DNA of 64,000 nucleotides from the NCBI GenBank assembly GCA_039975855.1, contig JBDWGH010000002.1, positions 1,194,850 through 1,258,849 on the forward strand. Direction: 5' to 3'. The first letter of the stretch is position 1; the number at the start of each line of letters is the position of its first letter. The translations under genes were made by a program, and so were the position numbers. Shown here piece by piece: positions 24,082 to 31,995 of the stretch. Origin of the DNA: Litorimonas sp039975855 (lineage in GTDB: Bacteria > Pseudomonadota > Alphaproteobacteria > Caulobacterales > Maricaulaceae). The notes under the pieces were generated by a model that saw only the letters and a program-made list of their open reading frames with translations, did not search any database and was not told the origin of the DNA.

Positions 24082-24969
24082 ATGACAGATCCAGTAGCCG
24101 ACATTGTCAAAGACAGTTCCGATATGGCCTTCATGGCCGATGTCATTCAGGCCAGTTCCGATGTGCCTGTTATCGTTGATTTTTGGGCGCCATGGTGTGG
24201 TCCATGCAAACAGCTAATGCCTCGGCTTGAAAAGGCAGTGAAAGCAGCGGGCGGCAAAGTCAAACTGGTAAAAATTAATACGCAGGAACATAACGGCGTT
24301 GCATCCCAGTTGGGCGTTCGGTCCATACCTGCTGTATACGCATTTAAAGACGGGCAACCCGTCGACGGCTTTATGGGCGCACAGCCTGATACTGCGTTGA
24401 ACGAGTTCATCGCACGCCTGACTGGAGAAACGGATCCTAAAGAAGAAGCGAAGGCACTTGTTGCACGCGCCCGCGACAGCCTAGCTGCTGGCGATCCTGG
24501 AGGGGCCGCTCAAGATTTTGCAGGCGCTCTGGCTCTGGATGATGAAAATGCTGCGGCCCGCGCCGGTTTGGCGCGGTTATACATTGATGGCGGCAATGAT
24601 GAAGGGGCGTTGCAGCTTCTTCAAGAGGCTCCGGAGAGTGTTCTAGAAGATCCTGAAATCGTCGCCCTAAAATCTAAATTCGATTTACGACCTGCGGCTG
24701 ACGAAGATGATCCAACAACTGAACTTGCGGCAAAAGTTGCAGCAAACCCCAATGACCTGGACGCACGATTGGAGCTTGCGAAAGCCCTCGTTGGCGCCGG
24801 CCGAAACGCTGACGCTGTCGATCATCTGATTTACTCCGTTGGTAAAAACCGGGCGCATGACGGAGAAGCTGCGCGGCTCTTCCTCCTGACAGTTTTTGAA
24901 GCCGAAGGTACAGAATCAGAGATTGCCCGTGACGGTCGCAAACGTCTGTCATCTATACTTTACGCCTAG
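24082..24969 (+). CDS. cnoX: Thioredoxin-TPR chaperedoxin, CnoX/YbbN-like
   Basis: A 295-residue cytoplasmic protein: an N-terminal thioredoxin domain with an intact WCGPC active site (WAPWCGPCKQLMP, about 37-49), the usual cis-Pro segment VRSIPAV, and C-terminal tetratricopeptide-like helices (LVARARDSLAAGDPGGAA, LARLYIDGGN, NPNDLDARLELAKALVGAG). This is the CnoX/YbbN layout, a redox chaperone that hands substrates to folding machines. I use the ATG at 24082 with GAGAGG just upstream; a TTG at 24070 is the alternative. Its 3' end overlaps the convergent membrane-protein gene by 17 nt. Confidence 0.9.
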   Translation: MTDPVADIVKDSSDMAFMADVIQASSDVPVIVDFWAPWCGPCKQLMPRLEKAVKAAGGKVKLVKINTQEHNGVASQLGVRSIPAVYAFKDGQPVDGFMGAQPDTALNEFIARLTGETDPKEEAKALVARARDSLAAGDPGGAAQDFAGALALDDENAAARAGLARLYIDGGNDEGALQLLQEAPESVLEDPEIVALKSKFDLRPAADEDDPTTELAAKVAANPNDLDARLELAKALVGAGRNADAVDHLIYSVGKNRAHDGEAARLFLLTVFEAEGTESEIARDGRKRLSSILYA

Positions 24970-25255
24970 CGAAACCTGTCGCGGTTAAGGTGAGAAAAAT
25001 TGCCAAACCAAGGAAGACTTGCGGCAAAGGCATAAGGCTCGCCATCACGATTAGATAGACAGTCATAATGAGAGTCTGAATGCGGGCTGGACCGCGCGAA
25101 TTTGATAATCCAATACAAATCATAGCAACGCCTGCTCCAGCGAACCAAACATGCTCAGGCGTAAGTGATTTGAAGGCAAGCACGCCGTAAATTAGGTGCG
25201 CGACCCCAAGCAAGATGGCAGCAATTGCCGCAATTTTCCGAATGCGCTCAGGCAT
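24953..25255 (-). CDS. Small membrane protein of the PadR operon, 100 aa
   Basis: A 100-residue protein with three or four hydrophobic segments (IAAIAAILLGVAHLIYGVLA, HVWFAGAGVAMICIGL, LIMTVYLIVMASLM, VFLGLAIFLTLTATGF) and no known motif. Its start overlaps the stop of the 181-aa membrane protein by 8 nt. Third gene of an operon led by a PadR regulator. PadR operons often encode membrane proteins for envelope or drug stress; specific function unknown. Confidence 0.75.
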   Translation of the reverse strand: MPERIRKIAAIAAILLGVAHLIYGVLAFKSLTPEHVWFAGAGVAMICIGLSNSRGPARIQTLIMTVYLIVMASLMPLPQVFLGLAIFLTLTATGFARRKV

Positions 25256-25793
25256 GCTCCACCTCTTCGATCCATCCTAAGTAACTGGCGGCAACGAACA
25301 GCCCAGCCATCATGAATGCGGCTTCCAAGGCAAAAGCGCTCAGGAATTCTGAATGAACGCCCAATGCGGGGACTACGTCCGACCCCAATAGAACACAAAC
25401 CGCAACCAAAATAAGACTGCAAACGAATGTGAAGCGTTTCATCAATCGCAAATCGAGTAAAATCAGGCTGCCAGCCAAGGCGTAAAGCGTTAATGCGCCA
25501 TAAAAAGTTGTCTTCACAATATCATTCGGCATGTCTTTGGTAATTATGAGTCCGCCTAAGCATAAGAGGAAAAGCGCAAGTCCTAACAATGTTTGTCCGA
25601 CCCGCCGAACGCCAATACGATAACGCAGGATCTGGCCTAGCGCCGCGATGACGCCGCTCCAAAGGAACGCAAGCTTCGCTAAATTTCCTGGTAAGTGCCC
25701 TGCCTCGGTTCTTAAGTCTGAAATCCACATCCGTTGAGATTCCGGTAGTTGCCGCTCGGCCCACAGCAAAACGTTTTCTAGCATGAAGATCAT
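25248..25793 (-). CDS. Membrane protein controlled by PadR, 181 aa
   Basis: A 181-residue integral membrane protein. A cytoplasmic N-terminal stretch with a conserved-looking helix (LPESQRMWISDLRTEAGHLP) is followed by about five membrane segments (LAFLWSGVIAALGQIL, TLLGLALFLLCLGGLIIT, TFYGALTLYALAGSLILL, FVCSLILVAVCVLLG, ALEAAFMMAGLFVAASYLG). It overlaps padR by ATGA and the next gene by 8 nt. The pairing of a PadR regulator with a gene of this size resembles DUF1700-like two-gene systems, but I cannot assign the family. Confidence 0.75.
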   Translation of the reverse strand: MIFMLENVLLWAERQLPESQRMWISDLRTEAGHLPGNLAKLAFLWSGVIAALGQILRYRIGVRRVGQTLLGLALFLLCLGGLIITKDMPNDIVKTTFYGALTLYALAGSLILLDLRLMKRFTFVCSLILVAVCVLLGSDVVPALGVHSEFLSAFALEAAFMMAGLFVAASYLGWIEEVEHA

Positions 25794-26098
25794 TTAGCGG
25801 TCCTCGCCTTTTGAGATCGGAGCTGCAGAGCATCAGGCTCAACAAATTCTTCAAATTGGGTGCGTCCGAGAGGCGTTAAGGTATAGACGCGCCGCGGGGG
25901 ACCGCTGACATCCTCCCCGATCTCCCATGTCTTTTCCAGCCACGCCCGATCACTCAACCGAGCGAGAATTGGATAAAGCGTGCCTGACGCAAGCCCTGAC
26001 GCTTTCATGAGGGCATATCCATGTAATCCATCTGGGGCAGAAATCAGGCACTTCAAAATTTTTAAAGTGGAACCGGAGGGTTTTCGAGCGCGGGTCAT
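25790..26098 (-). CDS. PadR-family transcriptional regulator
   Basis: A 102-residue winged-helix protein: SGSTLKILKCLISAPDGLHG, YALMKASGLASGTLYPILAR, then LEKTWEIGEDVSGPPRRVYT and LTPLGRTQFEEF, the standard PadR N-terminal domain with wing. It lacks a long dimerisation tail. A perfect 26-bp palindrome begins 2 nt upstream of its ATG, so autorepression is very likely, and the message may be leaderless because no ribosome site fits between operator and start. It heads the three-gene operon and is divergent to the LON-domain gene. Confidence 0.93.
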   Translation of the reverse strand: MTRARKPSGSTLKILKCLISAPDGLHGYALMKASGLASGTLYPILARLSDRAWLEKTWEIGEDVSGPPRRVYTLTPLGRTQFEEFVEPDALQLRSQKARTAK

Positions 26099-26100
26099 TC

Positions 26101-26126
26101 ATTAAGTCTACATATGTAGACTTAAT
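26101..26126. promoter_or_regulatory. 26-bp perfect palindrome, PadR operator
   Basis: ATTAAGTCTACAT is followed immediately by its exact reverse complement ATGTAGACTTAAT. The centre contains ACAT/ATGT half-sites as in known PadR operators. It lies in the 103-bp divergent gap between padR (start 26098) and the LON-domain gene (start 26202), so it could control both. Confidence 0.8.
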
Positions 26127-26201
26127 AGTCAATGCATAGAATTTAGACCTATTCACTTCCTCCGATTGACAGACGGCTCCGGGTTTCCCACCTTCGTACT
26201 T

Positions 26202-26879
26202 ATGAGTGCACACTATAAATCATTGGCTCGGCGGACAAATCCCGAAAGCGTTGCCCTTTTCCCGTTGAATGGAACGGTTTTGTTGCCCGGGTGTGATTTA
26301 CCGTTGAACATCTTTGAACCCCGTTATCTCAATATGATCGACGACGCGCTGCGCGGAGAACGTCTAATCGGCATGGTGCAGTCCCGGGGAGACCAACTCG
26401 TCAAAGTTGGCGGACTAGGCCGAATATCGCAATTTTCTGAAACGGATGACGGACGGTATCTCGTTGTTCTCAAGGGCTTGAAACGCTTTCACTTGGGCGA
26501 AGAACTCAAGGTGACGACGCCCTATCGGCAAGCAAAAATTCGTTTTGATGGCTTTGAACATGATGCCGACACACATGATGCCAAGCAAACAAGCGAGGCG
26601 TTGTCAGAGTCGGGGCGTACGGACCGCGCGTCCTTAACAGTCGCAATGAAAGCCCTGGCCAAGGCGGTCGGGGTTCAAGTTGAGTGGGAATCGCTAAAGG
26701 AAATTCCTTTACCGCTACTTATCAATCAATCAGCTATGATTTCCCCGTTTCAACCCGAAGACAAACAAAGCCTGATGGAGGCCGCGACGAGTGACGAACG
26801 CCGCAGGCTTTTGATTGGCTTGATGCATTTATATGCCGGGCAAATTGGCGGCGAAGCCGGAGAACAACAAAAACAATGA
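26202..26879 (+). CDS. LON substrate-binding domain protein
   Basis: A 225-residue protein with only the Lon N-terminal (PF02190) domain: VALFPLNGTVLLPGCDLPLN, IFEPRYLNMIDDAL, LIGMVQSR, and LGRISQFSETDDGRYLVVLK. It lacks the ATPase and protease domains, so it is the stand-alone LON-domain type common in alphaproteobacteria. I choose ATG at 26202 because the sequence before it does not look like protein. It overlaps the Trm112-like gene by ATGA and opens the operon that ends in hslV, hinting at proteostasis. No clear ribosome site; could be translated as a near-leaderless message. Confidence 0.9.
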   Translation: MSAHYKSLARRTNPESVALFPLNGTVLLPGCDLPLNIFEPRYLNMIDDALRGERLIGMVQSRGDQLVKVGGLGRISQFSETDDGRYLVVLKGLKRFHLGEELKVTTPYRQAKIRFDGFEHDADTHDAKQTSEALSESGRTDRASLTVAMKALAKAVGVQVEWESLKEIPLPLLINQSAMISPFQPEDKQSLMEAATSDERRRLLIGLMHLYAGQIGGEAGEQQKQ

Positions 26880-27058
26880 CAAACCAACACCCCAAGATCG
26901 ACCCCAAAATGTTGAGCAGCCTCGTCTGCCCAAAATCGAGGGGTTCGTTAACCCATGACACCGAAACCAATGAGTTAATCTCTAAAAAGGCAAAACTCGC
27001 CTATCCCATTCGCGACGGTGTTCCGATTATGCTAATCCATGAGGCGCGTGCATTATGA
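26876..27058 (+). CDS. Trm112-family small protein
   Basis: A 60-residue Trm112/YcaR-type protein: LLSSLVCPKSRGSL with a shortened zinc-knuckle pattern, LISKKAKLAYPIRDGVPIML at the end. Only one cysteine (in LVCPKS) is left, as is common in bacterial versions that do not bind zinc. In eukaryotes Trm112 activates methyltransferases; in bacteria the role is unclear. ATGA overlaps on both sides put it in the LON/DUF1244/hslV operon. Confidence 0.88.
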   Translation: MTNQHPKIDPKMLSSLVCPKSRGSLTHDTETNELISKKAKLAYPIRDGVPIMLIHEARAL

Positions 27059-27357
27059 GTGAGTTGACCCAAGCTGAGCGTGACGCCTTGGACGCAGCGA
27101 CCTTTCGTCGTCTTTTGAAACATCTAGATGAAAACCGAGATGTACAAAATATTGATTTAATGATCCTCGCTAATTTCTGTCGAAATTGCTTATCAAAATG
27201 GTGGCTCGCGGAAGGTGAAGCCAGTGGTCATGAGATGGACTTGGACGATGCGCGGCAACGCGTATACGGCATGGATTACCGTGAATGGAAAGCTAGCCAA
27301 CCTGAGGCCACACCGGAGCAAATCGCGGCTTATAATGCCCGAACAAAAGGGTGCTAA
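27055..27357 (+). CDS. DUF1244 protein
   Basis: A 100-residue protein matching the DUF1244 family: AATFRRLLKHLDENRDVQNI, DLMILANFCRNCLSKWWLA, then DLDDARQRVYGMDYREWKA. The CRNC pair and WW motif are family hallmarks. Function unknown; the family is common in proteobacteria. It overlaps the Trm112-like gene by ATGA and lies 4 bp before hslV. Confidence 0.92.
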   Translation: MSELTQAERDALDAATFRRLLKHLDENRDVQNIDLMILANFCRNCLSKWWLAEGEASGHEMDLDDARQRVYGMDYREWKASQPEATPEQIAAYNARTKGC

Positions 27358-27361
27358 AACT

Positions 27362-27949
27362 ATGACTTACAATCCCCACCATGATTTCGCAGATGCAAGC
27401 CAATGGCGCGGCACGACCATTCTGACCGTTCGTAAGAATGGTAAGGTTGTTGTGGTTGGCGACGGCCAAGTCAGCGCAGGCAATACAGTTATGAAATCCA
27501 GCGCGCGCAAGGTGCGTACCTTAGCGGGGGGCTCAGTCCTGACAGGATTCGCTGGCGCTACGGCAGATGCTTTTGCCCTGCTTGAACGATTGGAAGCAAA
27601 ACTCGAAGCTCATCCAACACAACTCGCACGGGCCTGTGTTGAGTTAGCCAAAGATTGGCGAACCGATAAATATCTACGCCAATTGCAAGCCATGATGATT
27701 GTCGCAGATAAATCAGAGACCTTCGTTCTCACTGGCAATGGTGATGTCGTTCAACCCGATACCGCCGAAACCGGGTCGGGCATTACTGCAATTGGCTCTG
27801 GCGGGAATTACGCCCTTTCCGCAGCTCTGGCGATGGATGAGTATGAAGCAGACGCTGAAATCCTTGCACGGAAGGCTATGGGCATCGCCGATCGCATTTG
27901 TGTTTTCACCAATAATAATTTGACCTTGGAATCGCTTAAAACCGATTAA
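27362..27949 (+). CDS. hslV: ATP-dependent protease peptidase subunit HslV
   Basis: A 195-residue threonine protease of the HslVU complex. The catalytic Thr is in WRGTTILTVRK after a propeptide of about 16 residues (MTYNPHHDFADASQW), then GDGQVSAGNTVMKSSARKVR and GFAGATADAFALLERLE are classical. The ATG at 27362 begins 4 bp after the DUF1244 stop. Its partner ATPase gene hslU does not follow: the next gene is on the opposite strand. HslU must lie elsewhere. It overlaps the convergent thiolase-like gene by 4 nt. Confidence 0.96.
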   Translation: MTYNPHHDFADASQWRGTTILTVRKNGKVVVVGDGQVSAGNTVMKSSARKVRTLAGGSVLTGFAGATADAFALLERLEAKLEAHPTQLARACVELAKDWRTDKYLRQLQAMMIVADKSETFVLTGNGDVVQPDTAETGSGITAIGSGGNYALSAALAMDEYEADAEILARKAMGIADRICVFTNNNLTLESLKTD

Positions 27950-29463
27950 GCCAACCACGCTTTATTTGCCGGCAGACCCGGTTCGACTTTTAGTTTAGCG
28001 GCGTCTAATTCACCGTCAGCCAATGCTACGAGTACATCGGGGTTGGCGTCCCGCAATTTGGCATAGAACCGGGTCTGATCAGCAAGCTGTCCGATTACGA
28101 TGGCCCCAATAGGTGCACCGCGTTTGTGCTGGACGATATAGCTTTCCATCGTCGCAATTCCCGATGGCTTCGCGGCCTGACCTGGCGCGGATTGGGAGGC
28201 GATTGTTTCAGCGATCGCATCTTTATTCGCGAAGACATTTCCATCTTTCCATTCGGTGGAATAGATACCGACGGCCTGTTTGCTCATCCATCCACCATTA
28301 CCGTGTGCCAATCCCAATGACCCAGGTGTTCGGCGGCAAGCAGCGACAACTTCGCAAATACCATGTAGCGTGTAATTATTCCCGGGACCGCCGAAGAAAG
28401 GCAATCCACCCGTTAGCGTCATAAACTTATCTTTGCGCGCTAACTGCGTTGCGGCCTGATCTACTACACAAGGAAAACACGAATAAATATCTGCGTGATC
28501 AATTTCCGACCGGCTTACCTTGGCTGCTTCCAAAGCGCCTTGAATGACGAGGTCCATCGCAACACTGCGAGATAAATCAGTACGGTCCAACATAAGGTTC
28601 TCCTGCGCCTCCGCATGTCCGCGAAGGTGGACCCACCTATCTTTCGAGATACCTAAACTTCGCGCTTGCCCCACGGTCGTCATGAGAACAGCTGCACCTT
28701 GATTGACAGCGTCTTTTGCGACCATGTTTTTTAAAAACGGTGAAATGAGATTTCGGTTGTCAGGTGTCGGTACGGCGATTTCGTCCGCAGTATAAATCTG
28801 TTTGAACATTGCATACGGATTCTCTGCCGCCACACCTGACATTGCCGCAATTAGCTTTGCCATATAGTCTCGATGTTGGGCCACTGTTCGTCCAGCCTTT
28901 ATACGCCTCGCCGTTTCAATGAATCCGTAGTAAGCCATGGCATCCATCAGGCCATGAGCCAACTCCGTCTGAGACACGATCATTGGCCCGCTAAATAGAC
29001 CTCTATCCATCCATTCACCTGCATGGGTTTCTGACCAATCCAAGACCGTACCTGACCGCTGCGCGGCACGCATGTTAGCCAAAGCCTCTCCGCCGGCCAC
29101 AAGTGCAAATTTCGCTTCACCCGACGCCAAGGCCTGCGCGGCTTCAGCGATTAAGGTCTGCGGAGATTGTCCGCCAATGACATCATAAATTGCGTGATCA
29201 GGCGCCGCACCAATCCGAGAGGCAACCGCCCGAGGAAATTTATCTGGTCCGCCGAAGGGGCAGGCATAGGCCGGACTACTGTCTGAAAACGTTCGCACAC
29301 AACCGAGCCAATCTATTTGGGCTCCATCTATACCTGCATCTTGGAGAGCCGCCTGTGCCGCGCGCCCCGCCATGTTTGCGTGTGAGGCCCCTTTTGTCAA
29401 ATCGGACGGAACAGCTTCCACGGCCTGTCCGATACCAATGAGAATAGGGGTTGTGTCTTCCAT
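27946..29463 (-). CDS. Thiolase-family acetyl-CoA acetyltransferase-like protein
   Basis: A 505-residue thiolase-fold protein of the divergent SCP-x/acetyl-CoA acetyltransferase group: TPILIGIGQAVEAVP at the start, VGGQSPQTLIAEAAQALASG, SCFPCVVDQAATQL and GGLPFFGGPGNNYTLHGICE later. The GGPG and the C-terminal HGNGGWMS match this family. Such proteins are mostly lipid- or fatty-acid-related, but many lack the classical pair of active-site cysteines, so the reaction is not certain. The gene is convergent with hslV and divergent from argD. Confidence 0.85.
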   Translation of the reverse strand: MEDTTPILIGIGQAVEAVPSDLTKGASHANMAGRAAQAALQDAGIDGAQIDWLGCVRTFSDSSPAYACPFGGPDKFPRAVASRIGAAPDHAIYDVIGGQSPQTLIAEAAQALASGEAKFALVAGGEALANMRAAQRSGTVLDWSETHAGEWMDRGLFSGPMIVSQTELAHGLMDAMAYYGFIETARRIKAGRTVAQHRDYMAKLIAAMSGVAAENPYAMFKQIYTADEIAVPTPDNRNLISPFLKNMVAKDAVNQGAAVLMTTVGQARSLGISKDRWVHLRGHAEAQENLMLDRTDLSRSVAMDLVIQGALEAAKVSRSEIDHADIYSCFPCVVDQAATQLARKDKFMTLTGGLPFFGGPGNNYTLHGICEVVAACRRTPGSLGLAHGNGGWMSKQAVGIYSTEWKDGNVFANKDAIAETIASQSAPGQAAKPSGIATMESYIVQHKRGAPIGAIVIGQLADQTRFYAKLRDANPDVLVALADGELDAAKLKVEPGLPANKAWLA

Positions 29464-29717
29464 TGTTGGGGTGTGGGGAAATCAAAACTATTTGACAAGC
29501 CATCAGATATGAAACTCGATCCTCGGTTTTGAAGATTGGCTTTATTTGCCTTCTTCAATACGCCCAGCATGAGATCACACCCTCCATAGACGACATCGCC
29601 GAACCGCAAAGGTTTCCGCTTGCCTTGCGCTTTAACCCTCATATGTTGCGCGAGTTGCCCGCCGTGTTGATGCTTCGCGCAGACCGGCGGATTGAGCCAC
29701 TTGCCAAGGAATATAAA

Positions 29718-30911
29718 ATGGCCAAGGGAAACCACCTTTTCGATTGTTACAACCCGCCCGCGATTACATTTGAACGCGGGGAAGGCGCCTATCTCTATAC
29801 CGAGACAGGCGAAAAATATTTGGATTTTATTGCAGGGATTGCCGTAAACGCTTTGGGCCATGCGCCGAAGGACATCGGCGACGCTATAAAAGATCAACTG
29901 GACAAGGTCTGGCATCTTTCAAATCTTTTCCGCGTTCCGGGACAGGAAACACTCGCCAAGAAATACTGCGATGCGTTACCATGGGCGGACAAAGTCTTCT
30001 TTCAAAACTCGGGTACAGAATCCCTGGAACTCGCGATGAAATGCGCACGGCGCTATCACTTCGGCGAAGGCAATCCGGAACGATATGAAATCATCGCCTT
30101 TAAGGGCGCGTTTCATGGCCGGACATTTGCGGCGGTCAATGCAGCCGGTAATCCGAAATATCTCGAAGGCTTTGGCCCTGCCCTACCGGGCTTTACGCAT
30201 TTGGAATTTGGCGATCATGACGCCCTGAAAGCCGCAATTTCTGATACGACTGCAGCCATCCTTGTTGAACCCGTTCAAGGTGAAGGCGGCGTGCGCGCTC
30301 TCCCTCCAGAATGTCTGCGAGGATTACGCGCCATGTGTGATGAACATGGCATCCTACTGATCTATGATGAAGTTCAATGCGGCGCATCGCGGACAGGTCA
30401 GATCTTTGCCCATCAATGGGTCGACGGCGGCGAGCCAGATATTATGGCGGTGGCTAAAGGTGTCGGCGGCGGTTTCCCGCTGGGCGCTGTCATCACGACG
30501 GCGGCTGCAGCCCAGCACATGGTACCGGGCACACACGGCACCACCTATGGCGGCAACCCCGTCGCAATGGCGGCGGGCAATGCCGTATTTGATAAAATCT
30601 CCGATCCAGAATTTTTGCAACACGTTCGCGATATCTCAAATGCCTTCCGTCAATCCCTCGAAGGATTGAAGGATGAATTCCCGGATATGGTTTTAGAAGT
30701 ACGTGGCAAGGGTCTCTTGCTTGGGTTGAAACTTGCCGATCATGTCAACAATCGAGAGCTTCGCATGGCCGTTCAAGCGCGGAATTTATTGGTCGGCACA
30801 GCAGGCGACAATGTTCTGCGTATGGCACCGCCGCTTATTATTGGTGAGGGTGAAGCGCGGGAGGCTCTCGAAATCCTACGCGGCGGGCTGCAGGATATGA
30901 AGAAGGCCTAG
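29718..30911 (+). CDS. argD: Acetylornithine aminotransferase
   Basis: A 397-residue class-III PLP aminotransferase. I start at the ATG with AAGGA 7 nt upstream, since the longer frame is not protein-like. Motifs: NPPAITFERGEGAYLYTETG, FIAGIAVNALGHAPK, FFQNSGTESLELAMK, FKGAFHGRTFAAVNAAGN, the PLP-binding DEVQCGASRTGQIFAHQWV and the Lys in VAKGVGGGFPLGA. Acetylornithine/succinyldiaminopimelate transaminase is the best reading. The gene is monocistronic here; argF, often next to argD, is absent. Its 3' end overlaps a convergent gene by 4 nt. Confidence 0.93.
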   Translation: MAKGNHLFDCYNPPAITFERGEGAYLYTETGEKYLDFIAGIAVNALGHAPKDIGDAIKDQLDKVWHLSNLFRVPGQETLAKKYCDALPWADKVFFQNSGTESLELAMKCARRYHFGEGNPERYEIIAFKGAFHGRTFAAVNAAGNPKYLEGFGPALPGFTHLEFGDHDALKAAISDTTAAILVEPVQGEGGVRALPPECLRGLRAMCDEHGILLIYDEVQCGASRTGQIFAHQWVDGGEPDIMAVAKGVGGGFPLGAVITTAAAAQHMVPGTHGTTYGGNPVAMAAGNAVFDKISDPEFLQHVRDISNAFRQSLEGLKDEFPDMVLEVRGKGLLLGLKLADHVNNRELRMAVQARNLLVGTAGDNVLRMAPPLIIGEGEAREALEILRGGLQDMKKA

Positions 30912-31219
30912 TTGAGCATATCGGCGACAACCTCGCCTTCCCATAAAACTTCGGATGGGCCGGCTAGTTCGGCCCATTTCATTCTCAAAACACCAAAAGC
31001 TTCGCTGGGGACCACCTCTCCAGCGGCTTCTTTTACAGTCAAAGATGGCCATTGCGCATAAGCGTAAAAATGCCCGTCATCGGCATAGTGCAGCCGCGAA
31101 CCCAGCGCGCCGCAACTCTCTTTAAAAAACTGAGTTAGCCCAGCCCACACTTCAATAAATTGACGCCGCGTTTCGGAATTATTCGACAGCAAAGTGAATT
31201 TGTAGGAGACGCAATACAT
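30908..31219 (-). CDS. Small ABM-like hypothetical protein, 103 aa
   Basis: A 103-residue protein with the beta-alpha-beta pattern of antibiotic-biosynthesis-monooxygenase/dimeric ferredoxin-like proteins: MYCVSYKFTLLSNNSETRRQ, FIEVWAGLTQFFKESCGALG, SRLHYADDGHFYAYAQWPS. No catalytic signature is certain, so I do not name an activity. It begins directly after the stop of the 53-aa membrane protein (TAA then ATG), so it is the last gene of the minus-strand prfA operon. Confidence 0.7.
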   Translation of the reverse strand: MYCVSYKFTLLSNNSETRRQFIEVWAGLTQFFKESCGALGSRLHYADDGHFYAYAQWPSLTVKEAAGEVVPSEAFGVLRMKWAELAGPSEVLWEGEVVADMLN

Positions 31220-31381
31220 TTAATTCAGGCATTTCTTGTTTTGGAAATCATATTCATATCCGGCATCCAAACATTTATCGACTTTAGCATTGGACACGAA
31301 ATGTTGGAATGACGCCCCAGCGAATAGAACGATCAGTAATATCAAATAGAGGAGATATTTCTGCTTCTTTTCGCGGCTCAT
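31220..31381 (-). CDS. Small membrane protein, 53 aa
   Basis: A 53-residue protein: basic start MSREKKQKY, one membrane helix LLYLILLIVLFAGASFQHFV, then a short tail with two Cys (KCLDAGYEYDFQNKKCLN). The longer frame to 31552 overlaps the DUF998 gene out of frame and is rejected. Support for the short start: ATGA overlaps the DUF998 stop exactly. Function unknown. Confidence 0.7.
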   Translation of the reverse strand: MSREKKQKYLLYLILLIVLFAGASFQHFVSNAKVDKCLDAGYEYDFQNKKCLN

Positions 31382-31995
31382 GACGTCTTTCTTTTCGGCT
31401 GCGAGGATAGCACTATATAACAAAGAACCAAGAATGCGGGGTAGTCCGAAAGACGCTGACATGCACCGCGAAAATCGGCTTGGTCCGGCACAAGCATCAT
31501 CACAAAACCAATTGCCATTGCAGCAGCGGCTATAGCACAGAGCATCCGCCACATCGGTTTTGATTTTAAATTCACGCTCAATAACGCAAAACCAATCACG
31601 CCCAGAGGATATTGCACAAGACCAAGCAGGTTATGAACGGATTGATTGATACTGCCTTCAATCGGGCAGCCATAATCACAAGGGAAAATCGCCGCACCGA
31701 AATATCCTGCCGGTAGGCCAAGACCCAAACAGATTAATCCTGCGCGCAGTCCAGTCAACTTTGGCAAACGGTGCCACAATGCGATCATTATCAAAATACA
31801 GCTAATACCGACCATCGGAAATGCCAGCGTGTTGGTCAGGTGCTGTGTTGATGTTCCAGTGGCCCCAAGTTCACTTAGATAGTTTGCAAAAGAGGAATAA
31901 TCCTGACGGGTTGCGCCTAAAATCTCAGGCAATAAAATACCTGAAAACAAGAGTACCACGACTGCGACATAAACAAAGACAGAGCGGCGGATCAT
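31378..31995 (-). CDS. DUF998 family membrane protein
   Basis: A 205-residue integral membrane protein with about six helices. The DUF998 pattern is visible: GATRQDYSSFANYLSELGA after the first helix, FPMVGISCILIMIALWHRLP, FPCDYGCP (with the conserved Cys), SINQSVHNLLGLVQYPLG. The family is of unknown function. It overlaps prfA upstream and the 53-aa gene downstream, each by ATGA. Confidence 0.85.
   Translation of the reverse strand: MIRRSVFVYVAVVVLLFSGILLPEILGATRQDYSSFANYLSELGATGTSTQHLTNTLAFPMVGISCILIMIALWHRLPKLTGLRAGLICLGLGLPAGYFGAAIFPCDYGCPIEGSINQSVHNLLGLVQYPLGVIGFALLSVNLKSKPMWRMLCAIAAAAMAIGFVMMLVPDQADFRGACQRLSDYPAFLVLCYIVLSSQPKRKTS

Noticed and set aside
31382..31552. Longer start for the 53-aa membrane protein
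   Set aside because: The extra 57 residues overlap the DUF998 gene out of frame, while the ATGA overlap supports the short form.
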